A program made the translations under genes and the position numbers. The notes below the pieces were generated by a model. It made no database searches. It was not told the origin of the DNA and saw only the letters and a list, made by a program, of their open reading frames with translations. Shown in pieces: positions 7,581 to 14,635 of a DNA stretch of 38,095 nt (positions are counted from its first letter, which is position 1; the number at the start of each line of letters is the position of its first letter). Origin of the DNA: RGIG7450 sp045633565 (GTDB lineage Bacteria > Bacillota > Clostridia > RUG12999); the NCBI GenBank assembly GCA_045633565.1, contig JAZQYO010000029.1, forward strand, positions 1 through 38,095, in the 5' to 3' direction.

Positions 7581-7709
7581 TTACTCACCCCTTTTCAGCC
7601 TTTTATACAACTTCTGCAAATATTTTTCATAGTCCCTTTTCAAGTGTGGACTGTTTGTCTTTTCAATAGCGGTTTTTACTCTTTCAATTTCTGCTTTAAT
7701 ATTATCCAT
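7581..7709 (-). CDS. Small coiled-coil protein, 42 aa
   Basis: A 43-codon frame (MDNIKAEIERVKTAIEKTN...) between the methyltransferase and TerS. It overlaps the methyltransferase stop by 8 bases and ends one base before the TerS ATG. The sequence is a single highly charged helix pair ending KRLKRGE. Its start MDNI echoes the MDNIQ starts near 1.2-1.4 kb. Function unknown; it might assist TerS. Confidence 0.65.
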   Translation of the reverse strand: MDNIKAEIERVKTAIEKTNSPHLKRDYEKYLQKLYKRLKRGE

Positions 7710-8844
7710 TTATCAATACCGCCTTTTCTCCTGTCAATGTTTCCCATCGCTTGATTATTACATCGCAATACTTCGGGTCAAGCTCCATCATATAGCAAGT
7801 GCGGTCTAACTGTTCACAAGCAATAAGGGTTGAACCGCTACCGCCAAATAGGTCAAGCACCTTTTCGTTTTTCTTGCTACTGTTTTCTAATGCCTTGCAG
7901 ATAAATCCAATAGGTTTCGGGGTGGTGTGACCTTCAATGGATTTTCTATCAAATTGCCAAACGGAAGTCTGCTTTCTATCTCCAAAAAATCTGTGCGTTC
8001 CATTATCAAACCAACCATAAAGGCAAGGTTCGTGTATAGATTGATAATCGCCTTGCGATAATACAAGGCTTTGCTTTTGCCAAATAATCATTGAAGAAAA
8101 GTGGCAAAAAGAGCGAAAAACATTGTGAAATATATCAGCACATTTGTCGCTATGGAAACAATAAACACTTGCACCATCAATGCAGTTTTCTTTGTAATTT
8201 TCAAAAGCAGATGTCAGCAAATCTTCAAGACCGCTTCGGCTATCGTTATTTATTCCCTCATAATCAACACCATAAGGTGGGTCAGTAAAAACCATATCCG
8301 CTTTATTGCCATTCATAAGCAATTCAACCGTTGCCTTATCGGTGCTATCTCCACAAATCAGCCTATGTCTGCCAAGTTGCCAAATATCGCCTAACTTTGT
8401 AATCGGCTCGTTTTCCTCGTCAACTTCGGGTGCTTCATCTTCCACAATTTCGGTTTCTTCCTCTGCATCCGTATCAATGCCGAAGTCAAGGTTGAAATCG
8501 TCAAGGTCTAATTCGGGCAATTCCATAGCAAGAAAATCTTTGTCCCAAATTGACAATTCAGCAGTAGCATTGTGGAGAATTGCATATTCTCGTCTGCCCT
8601 TATCGTCAAGGTGGTCAAGACGGATACAAGGCACAGTTTCCATTCCCAACTGTTTAGCCGCCATCAATCTGCCGTGCCCCTCGACAATAATATTTTTATC
8701 ACTCCAAATGCCTATCGGGTCATTAAATCCGCATTTCTCAATGCTTTTGATTATGCCCTCAACATCTTCTTCACCGTGTTTTCTTGTATTGCGTTCATAC
8801 GGCTTCAAATCCTCAACCGCAATATACTCAATTTTTAATTCCAT
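7702..8844 (-). CDS. ParB-like plus N4/N6 DNA methyltransferase fusion, 380 aa
   Basis: Residues 1-95 form a ParB/Srx-type domain with the GHGRLMAAKQLG motif (about 56-67). An acidic linker (about 125-148) follows. Residues 150-380 are a beta-class amino methyltransferase with motif IV TDPPYG (DPPY 188-191) ahead of motif I FGGSGST (333-339), the order that defines the class. It methylates adenine or N4-cytosine in DNA using SAM. No cognate restriction enzyme is nearby, so it is an orphan, probably protecting phage DNA or marking it for packaging; terS and terL follow directly. A terminator-like hairpin lies just upstream of its ribosome site. Confidence 0.92.
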   Translation of the reverse strand: MELKIEYIAVEDLKPYERNTRKHGEEDVEGIIKSIEKCGFNDPIGIWSDKNIIVEGHGRLMAAKQLGMETVPCIRLDHLDDKGRREYAILHNATAELSIWDKDFLAMELPELDLDDFNLDFGIDTDAEEETEIVEDEAPEVDEENEPITKLGDIWQLGRHRLICGDSTDKATVELLMNGNKADMVFTDPPYGVDYEGINNDSRSGLEDLLTSAFENYKENCIDGASVYCFHSDKCADIFHNVFRSFCHFSSMIIWQKQSLVLSQGDYQSIHEPCLYGWFDNGTHRFFGDRKQTSVWQFDRKSIEGHTTPKPIGFICKALENSSKKNEKVLDLFGGSGSTLIACEQLDRTCYMMELDPKYCDVIIKRWETLTGEKAVLING

Positions 8845-8864
8845 ACATTCACCCCATTATGCAC

Positions 8865-8886
8865 AAAAGAGCCGACACAATCGGCT
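8865..8886 (-). terminator. Terminator-like hairpin directly upstream of the methyltransferase
   Basis: Minus strand AGCCGA, loop TTGTG, TCGGCT, then CTTTTG. The stem is six perfect pairs with a short T run. The methyltransferase ATG is only 20 bases further on and there is no room for a new promoter, so transcription from 9057 must read through. It may work as an attenuator. Confidence 0.55.
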
Positions 8887-8894
8887 GTGTTTGG

Positions 8895-9026
8895 TTAGCA
8901 TATTGTATCAACTCCTATATTGTTATATTCTGCCCTGTCTTTTCGGTAGCAGTCCACACCTACAAAATAATAATATTTAGGGTGTGCGTTCCGTTTGCGG
9001 TTCAGGGCAAGTGGCAAAATCCACAC
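8895..9026 (-). CDS. Possible leader ORF, 43 aa
   Basis: An open frame beginning GTG 9026 (VWILPLALNRKRNAHPK...) and ending just before the hairpin at 8865-8886. GGGGGC precedes it, but closer than ideal; TTG 9017 is an alternative start. The composition (YYYFVGVDCYRKDRAEYNN) looks protein-like. Given its place between a promoter and an attenuator-like hairpin, it could be a small gene or a leader peptide. Confidence 0.4.
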   Translation of the reverse strand: MWILPLALNRKRNAHPKYYYFVGVDCYRKDRAEYNNIGVDTIC

Positions 9027-9056
9027 CGCCCCCTTGTACTTCGGGGATATATAATG

Positions 9057-9085
9057 ATTTTAACACATTATTCAGGATTTGTCAA
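9057..9085 (-). promoter_or_regulatory. Promoter: TTGACA, 17 bp, TGT-TAAAAT
   Basis: -35 TTGACA (9085-9080) and -10 TAAAAT (9062-9057) with 17 bp between and an extended -10 TG. The -10 region, AATGTGTTAAAAT, closely resembles that at 3768. It lies over the 3' end of the 82-aa gene and should drive methyltransferase, terminase and portal. The leader has a CCCC/GGGG hairpin (9046-9030) near the start. Confidence 0.82.
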
Positions 9086-9316
9086 TGTTACATACTCAAG
9101 CATACAATGAACGGTGCAATTCGCTTTTAACTCGTGCAGAATTGCCGTGTTTTTCACTTCACCGTCAACAAAGCCAATTTCTAACTTAAATGGGTAATAA
9201 GTCTTATTGTTGTAATTTACCAACAATTCTTTTGGCACATTCCTTTTAGTGTGCATTACCCCATCGGGAAGTAACGACACCTTTTGGCAAAGTTTTAAAA
9301 AGTCATTGCGTTCCAA
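9068..9316 (-). CDS. Conserved phage protein, 82 aa
   Basis: Starts at TTG 9316 behind a near-perfect AAGGAGGTGA site. The text DFLKLCQKVSLLPDG, then YPFKLEIGFVDGEVKNTAILHELKANC and a terminal LEYVTL, matches a small phage protein family of unknown function. Basic N-terminal half, no membrane segment. It closes the block of small genes before the 9057 promoter. Confidence 0.72.
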   Translation of the reverse strand: MERNDFLKLCQKVSLLPDGVMHTKRNVPKELLVNYNNKTYYPFKLEIGFVDGEVKNTAILHELKANCTVHCMLEYVTLTNPE

Positions 9317-9328
9317 TATGTCACCTCC

Positions 9329-9442
9329 TTAATATTTGTGACTTATGCACCACTCACGCACTCGCCTTTCATACTCTGCGTAATCAAGGTTGAGTGAGCG
9401 TAAGTGTGATATGAATTGTTTGTATTGTTCATCTTTAGTCAT
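9329..9442 (-). CDS. Small conserved phage protein, 37 aa
   Basis: MTKDEQYKQFISHLRSLNLD then AEYERRVREWCISHKY, a pattern (LRSLNL...YE..VREWC) I recognise from tiny proteins of Firmicutes phages, function unknown. ATG 9442 overlaps the upstream stop by three bases. Predicted fully helical. Confidence 0.62.
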   Translation of the reverse strand: MTKDEQYKQFISHLRSLNLDYAEYERRVREWCISHKY

Positions 9443-9534
9443 TTTTTGTTACACCACCAATTAAAAAACATTTCAATGTTTATGCCAATAGATAAACACG
9501 CTAAACCAATTGATACTATGTTTAAATCAATCAC
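9439..9534 (-). CDS. Single-pass membrane micro-protein, 31 aa
   Basis: Starts at GTG 9534 (AGGTGAT five bases upstream). Residues about 4-26 are hydrophobic (LNIVSIGLACLSIGINIEMFF), a likely transmembrane helix, followed by NWWCNKK at the membrane face. Overlaps both neighbours by four bases or fewer. Function unknown. Confidence 0.55.
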   Translation of the reverse strand: MIDLNIVSIGLACLSIGINIEMFFNWWCNKK

Positions 9535-9638
9535 TGTTCATCACCTTTCTTACTCGCCATAAGTAACGCAATCGCAAAGAACGATACATTACCGCCTATG
9601 AATAAACCGAATATAAAACTGATTATATTGTCACTCAT
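9531..9638 (-). CDS. Single-pass membrane micro-protein (DUF3789-like), 35 aa
   Basis: MSDNIISFIFGLFIGGNVSF followed by FAIALLMASKKGDEQ. A glycine-containing hydrophobic helix with a short charged tail, like the DUF3789 micro-proteins common in Gram-positive phages and conjugative elements. ATG 9638 overlaps the upstream stop. Function unknown. Confidence 0.65.
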   Translation of the reverse strand: MSDNIISFIFGLFIGGNVSFFAIALLMASKKGDEQ

Positions 9639-10083
9639 TATCCGCACCGCCTTTTAATGCTTGTTCATATTCTTTGGCTTGTTGTTCTGCATTTTTCCCA
9701 ACAAAGAAACTTGTTCCTATGTCGGTGATGTTTGCTTCAATAATGCTCAAATCCTTAAAAGTGACTTTCCACCCCAAACCATTATTATAAATGCTATCTA
9801 TTTCGGTCATAAAAATTCTTTCGTTTGAGTTGTCGCAATCTTCACATTCGCAATCATCTTCAAAAGGGCATATATAACGGCATTCGTCATTATCGGGAAT
9901 AGTGGTAACACATTCACAACACGCTCTTACTGCAACTATATCCCCAACCTTACAAGGTGGTACAATTACACCATTTTCAATAAGATATTCAGCAATTTCC
10001 GATATTGTCTTTTCGCTTACATCACATTCCCACTCTTGCAAAGTATCTTCAATCAACTCAACCAATCTATCCTTACAAGTCAT
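9631..10083 (-). CDS. Conserved cysteine-rich phage protein, 150 aa
   Basis: The N-terminal helix and IAEYLIENGVIVPPCKVGD motif are typical of small phage proteins encoded near replication genes; the middle holds a dense cysteine cluster (ACCECV, CRYICPFEDDCECEDC) that probably binds metal. The C-terminus is helical. Tail KGGADNE is encoded by the ribosome site of the next gene. Function unknown. Confidence 0.72.
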   Translation of the reverse strand: MTCKDRLVELIEDTLQEWECDVSEKTISEIAEYLIENGVIVPPCKVGDIVAVRACCECVTTIPDNDECRYICPFEDDCECEDCDNSNERIFMTEIDSIYNNGLGWKVTFKDLSIIEANITDIGTSFFVGKNAEQQAKEYEQALKGGADNE

Positions 10084-10089
10084 TGTTGC

Positions 10090-10338
10090 TCACTCCTTTT
10101 TCTTTGGTTTAGTTCTTTCTCGGTATTCTTTTACAATCTTTTCACCAAGCAATATTTTTAAATCTTTGTTTTCTCGTTCTAACTTTGCGTTATCTATGTA
10201 TGCTTTTTCTAAATTATTTTTGCTTAATTCATTCTCAACAAGAGGACATATATAGCAATTCCTTTTACCCTGTAACATTTTGCAACTTTTAGGGTGATTG
10301 TAAAAAGGGCAATTCTTTTTGACTGTATTCTTACTCAC
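10090..10338 (-). CDS. Zinc-finger/coiled-coil hypothetical protein, 82 aa
   Basis: The N-terminal half has C-x8-C-x8-C-x2-C spacing (NCPFYNHPKSCKMLQ, NCYICPL), then a charged helix (KLERENKDLKILLGEKIV) ending in a lysine tail. GTG 10338 is used, overlapping the upstream stop. Possibly nucleic-acid binding; function unknown. Confidence 0.65.
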   Translation of the reverse strand: MSKNTVKKNCPFYNHPKSCKMLQGKRNCYICPLVENELSKNNLEKAYIDNAKLERENKDLKILLGEKIVKEYRERTKPKKKE

Positions 10339-10841
10339 TTACCCTCACCCACCATTTCTTTTACAAGGTTGTACGCCTTCCATAACGCCTGATTGTATGC
10401 TTTCTGTTCCTTGCTATCATCATATTCTTCAATATATTTATCGCTACTTCGTGCCTCTGCCTCTAATGTTAAAAGAATGTCTTTGATTGCTTCGGCTTTG
10501 GCTGTTTTAAGTTGTATAACGACATCTTTGTATAATTCTCTTGCATCTTTTTCGTGCCGTTCTGCAATGATTTTATCGGCTTTTAAACTCTCCATCTCTG
10601 CCTTTGCATTGTCATAGTGCATTTTATAAGAATTACAAGCACCTCTCATACCAACTAATTCAACATTAAGTTTTTCAATTTCTGTCTGTTGTCGGTTGAT
10701 TATATCCAATGCTCCTTGTTTTGCTTTATCAGTACAATCACCATCACCCGTAATATGCAAAGGGCAATTATCACAATCACTTGTTGACTTGATGCAACAT
10801 TCTAACGCCTTTATAATCTGTTCATCTGTCATTTTGCTCAT
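10335..10841 (-). CDS. Coiled-coil phage protein with CPL motif, 168 aa
   Basis: After MSKMTDEQIIKALECC the protein has DCDNCPLHITGDG, then ALDIINRQQTEIEKLN leading into a long coiled coil and a C-terminal globular helix pair. This architecture is very common in Clostridia phages, with no assigned function. I use ATG 10841 because AAGGAGTG sits six bases upstream; the in-frame ATG at 10850 overlaps that site. Confidence 0.75.
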   Translation of the reverse strand: MSKMTDEQIIKALECCIKSTSDCDNCPLHITGDGDCTDKAKQGALDIINRQQTEIEKLNVELVGMRGACNSYKMHYDNAKAEMESLKADKIIAERHEKDARELYKDVVIQLKTAKAEAIKDILLTLEAEARSSDKYIEEYDDSKEQKAYNQALWKAYNLVKEMVGEGK

Positions 10842-10853
10842 CTGTATCACTCC

Positions 10854-11150
10854 TTACGCCCATTCAAAATCACTGCAACCCCTTGTTGCAGGAAACCAAC
10901 CATCTTCAATTAGAACGGGTTCTCCAATATTATCAGGCAACCAAAAATTACATTCAGTTTTATATTTGCAATGTTTACAAGTGTTTTCTTTGTAGTGCAA
11001 TATTCTTTCTTCTTTGGTTGTACTTTCATATTCTTTTAACATATACTCGTGCAATTTTTCAGACATTTTTTGCTTGTCTTTAATCGCACACTCGTATTTC
11101 TTTTTATATTCTTTTAATTCTTCAAGTTCTTTTATTAACTGTTCAAGCAT
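10854..11150 (-). CDS. Coiled-coil plus CxxC protein, 98 aa
   Basis: The N-terminal 50 residues are a lysine/glutamate coiled coil (MLEQLIKELEELKEYKKKYE). The C-terminal part carries CKHCKYKTECNFWLP and a final GWFPATRGCSDFEWA, four or five cysteines likely to hold zinc. ATG 11150 follows GAGGGTGATG; upstream in-frame ATGs lack a site. Overlaps the preceding gene by 8 bases. Function unknown. Confidence 0.65.
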   Translation of the reverse strand: MLEQLIKELEELKEYKKKYECAIKDKQKMSEKLHEYMLKEYESTTKEERILHYKENTCKHCKYKTECNFWLPDNIGEPVLIEDGWFPATRGCSDFEWA

Positions 11151-11391
11151 TTTCATCACCCTCGCATTTCTCAATAACAATATCTTTAAAAAACACAGAA
11201 CCTATAAAACAAAATCCACATTCGTTGTAAAAATAAATAATATCCTCACCATTTTCATTTCCTATTTTATAATTATCATAAAGTATTTTTACATTGTTTA
11301 TAATTATAGTCCTTTCTTCGTTATCAAGTTTTTTTATAATGTCTTCTCTTGTTAAAGATATTTTCCCACCATTAGCCATTCCAAGACACAT
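11143..11391 (-). CDS. Hypothetical protein, 82 aa
   Basis: Begins MCLGMANGGKISLTREDI. The middle is an alternating beta pattern (RTIIINNVKILYDNY, DIIYFYNECGFCFIGSVFF), suggesting a small sheet-rich fold. ATG 11391 shares a base with the upstream stop; GGGAGTG is seven bases before it. Not recognised. Confidence 0.58.
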   Translation of the reverse strand: MCLGMANGGKISLTREDIIKKLDNEERTIIINNVKILYDNYKIGNENGEDIIYFYNECGFCFIGSVFFKDIVIEKCEGDENA

Positions 11392-11519
11392 CAATTATCA
11401 CTCCCTTGTAAAAATTCTTTCCAACATTGTGTGCAACTCTCACACAAATGACATTTATCCCCTGTTAAGTGACAACACCCAAAAGTAGCCAAATATTCAG
11501 CCATTTTGTCTAAACTCAT
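11391..11519 (-). CDS. Cysteine-rich micro-protein, 42 aa
   Basis: MSLDKMAEYLATFGCCHLTG then DKCHLCESCTQCWKEFLQG: seven cysteines and two histidines in 42 residues, so almost surely metal-binding. Such proteins are frequent in this part of clostridial phage genomes. It has no clear ribosome site of its own, but a 22-aa frame with a good site (11497-11565) overlaps its start, suggesting coupled translation. Confidence 0.55.
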   Translation of the reverse strand: MSLDKMAEYLATFGCCHLTGDKCHLCESCTQCWKEFLQGSDN

Positions 11520-11565
11520 ATTCTGTATTTTTTTTGTGTCTGTTTGAAACATAATCAATTGCCAT
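11497..11565 (-). CDS. Possible 22-aa coupling ORF
   Basis: A short frame starting MAIDYVSNRHKKN behind AAAGGATG and ending inside the 42-aa cysteine-rich gene. It may be a genuine micro-protein or serve only to deliver ribosomes to the next start. Weak evidence by itself. Confidence 0.3.
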   Translation of the reverse strand: MAIDYVSNRHKKNTEYEFRQNG

Positions 11566-11568
11566 TAT

Positions 11569-11814
11569 TTACACATCCTTTTCTGTAATTTGATAGTGTT
11601 GAATATCACTAAATTTATAAATTATTATATTATCAATAATACAATTTGTGGGGAATTCCAATAATTTAACTTTAAAATAATTTACATCAACCAAAAGTTC
11701 ACCGCTATCAGCCAATCTTCCACTTGTTACTTTTGTGTCTATCTGTAAGACTTGACCAATATAATCTTTACCACAATAATTTATTTTTACAAAATTTCCT
11801 TTATCAAATATCAC
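11569..11814 (-). CDS. Hypothetical protein, 81 aa
   Basis: Starts at GTG 11814 behind AGAGGTG. The sequence FVKINYCGKDYIGQVLQIDT and LLVDVNYFKVKLLEFP looks like a small beta-barrel (SH3-like) domain. Overlaps the upstream stop by four bases. Function unknown. Confidence 0.6.
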   Translation of the reverse strand: MIFDKGNFVKINYCGKDYIGQVLQIDTKVTSGRLADSGELLVDVNYFKVKLLEFPTNCIIDNIIIYKFSDIQHYQITEKDV

Positions 11815-12047
11815 TTGTTACACCTCTTTCTAATTTGATTACTTCTTCTTATTTCGTGTTCTTTCAAACCACGTTCAACTAAATGTGCTTTGTATCTCTC
11901 TTCGTGGCGTTTTCTATTATCATTCGCCCACTTTTCATATCTCTCACAATCACAATGGCAGGTGCGTTTTGTTTCTTCGTTGAAATATCTGTCAACACAC
12001 CCATTACACGGGCAAGGCTCGGGTGACTGTGGCAAAATATCGCTCAT
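11811..12047 (-). CDS. Zinc-binding hypothetical protein, 78 aa
   Basis: The N-terminus holds CPCNGCVDRYFNEETKRTC then CDCERY, six cysteines before a very basic helical tail (KRHEERYKAHLVERG, RRSNQIRKRCNK). Probably a nucleic-acid-binding phage micro-protein; I recognise the type but not a function. Confidence 0.62.
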   Translation of the reverse strand: MSDILPQSPEPCPCNGCVDRYFNEETKRTCHCDCERYEKWANDNRKRHEERYKAHLVERGLKEHEIRRSNQIRKRCNK

Positions 12048-12376
12048 TTGGTTTCACTCTCTTTCATAAGCTTTTTACTCAACGCTTCAACATCAATTCC
12101 ATCTGCTTTAAGTTTCTGTCGCATAGCATAAAAATGAATGTCAGGGTCTTTGTCGTCGGCTTCATAGAATGCTTTTAACTCGTTACGTTCTCTTATCAAA
12201 TGCCTGTGATATTCTTCAATACGCTTTGCACCAAAACCATAGAAATTATGTAAAATATAAATTGCCATTGTGTCATAATCTAATTCAAACTTGTTACAAA
12301 TAACAACACATTGTTTCTGTATTTCTTTATCCCTGATGCGTTTTTCTTCTGCTGATATTACTCGTCTTGCTTTCAC
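12044..12376 (-). CDS. Conserved helical phage protein, 110 aa
   Basis: Basic N-terminus (KARRVISAEEKRIRDKE), then AIYILHNFYGFGAKRIEEYHRH, a motif common in small phage proteins near the replication module, and a helical C-terminus. Starts at GTG 12376, overlapping the stop of the 3D-domain gene by one base. Function unknown. Confidence 0.68.
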   Translation of the reverse strand: MKARRVISAEEKRIRDKEIQKQCVVICNKFELDYDTMAIYILHNFYGFGAKRIEEYHRHLIRERNELKAFYEADDKDPDIHFYAMRQKLKADGIDVEALSKKLMKESETK

Positions 12377-12888
12377 TATTCCACCACCAAAAATACTTTT
12401 ACATATCCTGTACCATTATCTAACGCTTGAGAATGCGTTGCACAATTAAAATCAATTCTATTTCCCTTTATGTTTGACCCTGTATCTTCCGCAATATAAT
12501 ATTCTCCATTTATATACAACTTTGAACCTAAAGGGATTATATCAGGGTCAACCGCAACTGTTTTGTCTGTTGGTTTTGTTTCCATTTTTGTTAAATATGG
12601 TGCTCCACCATTACAAATATGTGGATATTCTTCACGGCAATACCAAAAATACTTAAATGTGCCTAACTCTGTTAAATCTGGAATATCTTCAAACTTAACT
12701 GTCGTTAACTCAATTTCTGTTGTTTCTTCAACTGTCGTTTGCTCTGTTGTTTCTTGTGAAACTGTTGTTTTTGTCAGGGGTTCAGGTTTTTCTTTATCTG
12801 TCACACTTAACCCTGAAACTAATCCAATTATAAACCCTGTTATAGTCATTAAAACCACTATAAACACATCTAATCTTTTCTTGCTCAC
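12376..12888 (-). CDS. Membrane-anchored 3D-domain protein, 170 aa
   Basis: From GTG 12888 (GGAG eight bases upstream) the protein has a short basic start, one transmembrane helix (about residues 7-28), a Thr/Glu-rich stalk (TTVSQETTEQTTVEETTE) and a C-terminal 3D domain. Its signature Asp residues lie in AVDPDIIPLGSKLYI, IAEDTGSNIKG and RIDFNC. 3D domains are double-psi barrels related to MltA and occur in cell-wall-acting proteins such as YabE/YocH and phage lytic proteins. The orientation would place the domain outside the membrane, facing peptidoglycan. It is about 12 kb from the holin-amidase pair, so an early envelope role (for example superinfection exclusion) is as likely as lysis. 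Confidence 0.82.
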   Translation of the reverse strand: MSKKRLDVFIVVLMTITGFIIGLVSGLSVTDKEKPEPLTKTTVSQETTEQTTVEETTEIELTTVKFEDIPDLTELGTFKYFWYCREEYPHICNGGAPYLTKMETKPTDKTVAVDPDIIPLGSKLYINGEYYIAEDTGSNIKGNRIDFNCATHSQALDNGTGYVKVFLVVE

Positions 12889-12897
12889 TTTAAACAC

Positions 12898-13147
12898 TCC
12901 TAATAAATAACTTTTAAATAATGCTATTTATCGTGAAAACCATTGATAATATTATGTTTTCAAGATTTTTTCGGTAAATAATAAATAAAATTCCTATAAA
13001 CCCCTTTTTGTGTATTTTTTTATTTTAATTTTTAAAAGTTCAAAATATTATTTATTATTTATTACAACAACAAAAATCATCATTTATCTATATATATCAA
13101 GGGTTTTGACGAATAAATAACTTAATAAATAGAATAAATAGCATTTA
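12898..13147. repeat. AT-rich island A, candidate replication origin
   Basis: A 250-bp gene-free stretch immediately downstream of the VirE-type helicase. It contains TAATAAATAAC (12901-12911), CTATTTATCG followed by AAAACC (12924-12941), a 23-bp block (13042-13064) identical to 37758-37780, AAGGGTTTT (13099-13107 with one mismatch at its first base) and three copies of NAATAAATARC (13111-13121, 13123-13133, 13132-13142). All these blocks recur in the same order in island B at 37.6-37.87 kb. The AT-richness, the iterons and the adjacency to replication genes fit an origin; function is inferred. Confidence 0.6.
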
Positions 13148-14635
13148 CTAAAATGGGATTTCATCTTCAAAATCATCAAGTTTTTTGACTTTTTGTTGAA
13201 AATCAAACTCTGTGTTTTTTTGCCAAAACATCTGGTTCCCATAATCTTGATGTTTTTCGACTTTTCCACGCTCCCACCCACCTATACTTTGCAAAATTAA
13301 AGTGATTTCGTTGCTTTCTTTTCGTGTGGGTTTTGTGTATGGGTTATCAAGAGCGATTTTCCAAATTTCCATAATACAAACCTTTTCTCTGTTTTCGAGA
13401 AAACTCTCAATTAAACCTACTCTATAATCATCTTCGACCGCTTTTTCTTGTTGTTTTCTAATTTCTTTTAACAAACTTCTATCTGCATAAGGTTGCAACT
13501 CACCTTTATCATAAAGATATTTGGCTTCCGCCCACGCTTGAAGAATATCTGCCTGTATTTCTTCTTTATGGTCGTGCAAATCATAACCACTTGAATTTAC
13601 CTTTACAGGATACCAACGGCGATTACCTGTTTTATCGGTTAAAAATTGCTCTTTGTTGGTAGTTCCTATAAAAACACATTGCCTTTTGTGGTCTGTGGTT
13701 CTTCGGTTAAATGGTCTGCGATAGCGGTCAACAAGTTTTGTGATATATGATTTTACTGCTTCAACTTCTTTTGTTTTTGTAACCGCCAAAAGTTCAGCAA
13801 TTTCACACACCCACGCACCCTCGATTGCTTCAATTCCTTTTTGTCCCTCAATTTCTGTTACTTCGGTAAAAAACTCATCTTTAATCGCTAACCATCTAAC
13901 GAATGTGCTTTTACCCTCGCCTTGTTTTGTACCAATTAAAACTGCAACATCATCAAACTTGCAACCCTGATTATAAAGTCTGTGTATTCCACCTGCAAAG
14001 ACTAACCTTGTAACTTCTCTTATATATGGCGTATCTTCACATTTTAACCACTTTATGAAAAGTGTTTGTATTCTGCTCACGCCGTCCCATTTAACCGCCT
14101 CAATAATCTGTTTGATAGGGTGATACTCACGCTCTGCAAATATAATTCTCAAAGCATCATCAAGTTTATCTCTGCTATGTATTTTATATTTTTGCTCAAT
14201 GTAAAACCTTGCTCTGCTATCGTCTTTATCTTGCCACTTTTCAATTTTGCCATCAACTGTATGTTCAGGAGAATAAGAAAGTTGATTAAATTTTAAAGTA
14301 GAAAAATATGGGTCATTCCTTAAAATCATAACAAAATTATCAATTGTTGACATTGGTTTTCCCTGTCCGTCATAACTTAAAGGAATATTTGAATTGTTTT
14401 TTGCGTTCTGCCTTGTATAAGCATCCGCCAATTCTTTGTCTGCTTTTTCATAAGCTTTAAAAACCTTTTTGAATTGGTCTTTTAAATCCTTTGTTGCTTT
14501 TAATTCATCAAGACGAGCAAAACACAACGCTTTTAATTGTTCTCGCACTTCTTCAGGTTCTGCCTGAATTGAGCAGATTGTTTCTGTGCTTAACATATCT
14601 TTAATTTGCATTTGTTGGATAATTTCTTCGTTCAT
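13148..14635 (-). CDS. VirE-type replicative helicase/ATPase, 495 aa
   Basis: A virulence-associated-E-family protein, the usual superfamily-3-like helicase partner of a CHC2 primase in Gram-positive phages. Walker A is GTKQGEGKST (235-244); a Walker B-like AWVCEIAEL follows (274-282); an arginine-rich segment (DRYRRPFNRRTTDHKRQ) and the FIGTTNKEQFLTDKTGNRRWYPV sensor region are characteristic. The N-terminal 150 residues are helical and probably bind primase or DNA. Its ATG overlaps the primase stop by four bases. Island A follows directly, which fits an initiator/helicase acting nearby. Confidence 0.9.
   Translation of the reverse strand: MNEEIIQQMQIKDMLSTETICSIQAEPEEVREQLKALCFARLDELKATKDLKDQFKKVFKAYEKADKELADAYTRQNAKNNSNIPLSYDGQGKPMSTIDNFVMILRNDPYFSTLKFNQLSYSPEHTVDGKIEKWQDKDDSRARFYIEQKYKIHSRDKLDDALRIIFAEREYHPIKQIIEAVKWDGVSRIQTLFIKWLKCEDTPYIREVTRLVFAGGIHRLYNQGCKFDDVAVLIGTKQGEGKSTFVRWLAIKDEFFTEVTEIEGQKGIEAIEGAWVCEIAELLAVTKTKEVEAVKSYITKLVDRYRRPFNRRTTDHKRQCVFIGTTNKEQFLTDKTGNRRWYPVKVNSSGYDLHDHKEEIQADILQAWAEAKYLYDKGELQPYADRSLLKEIRKQQEKAVEDDYRVGLIESFLENREKVCIMEIWKIALDNPYTKPTRKESNEITLILQSIGGWERGKVEKHQDYGNQMFWQKNTEFDFQQKVKKLDDFEDEIPF

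Noticed and set aside
8306..8980. Plus-strand open frame of 224 codons over the methyltransferase
   Set aside because: Antisense shadow of a clear ParB-methyltransferase; Ser-rich composition and no ribosome site.
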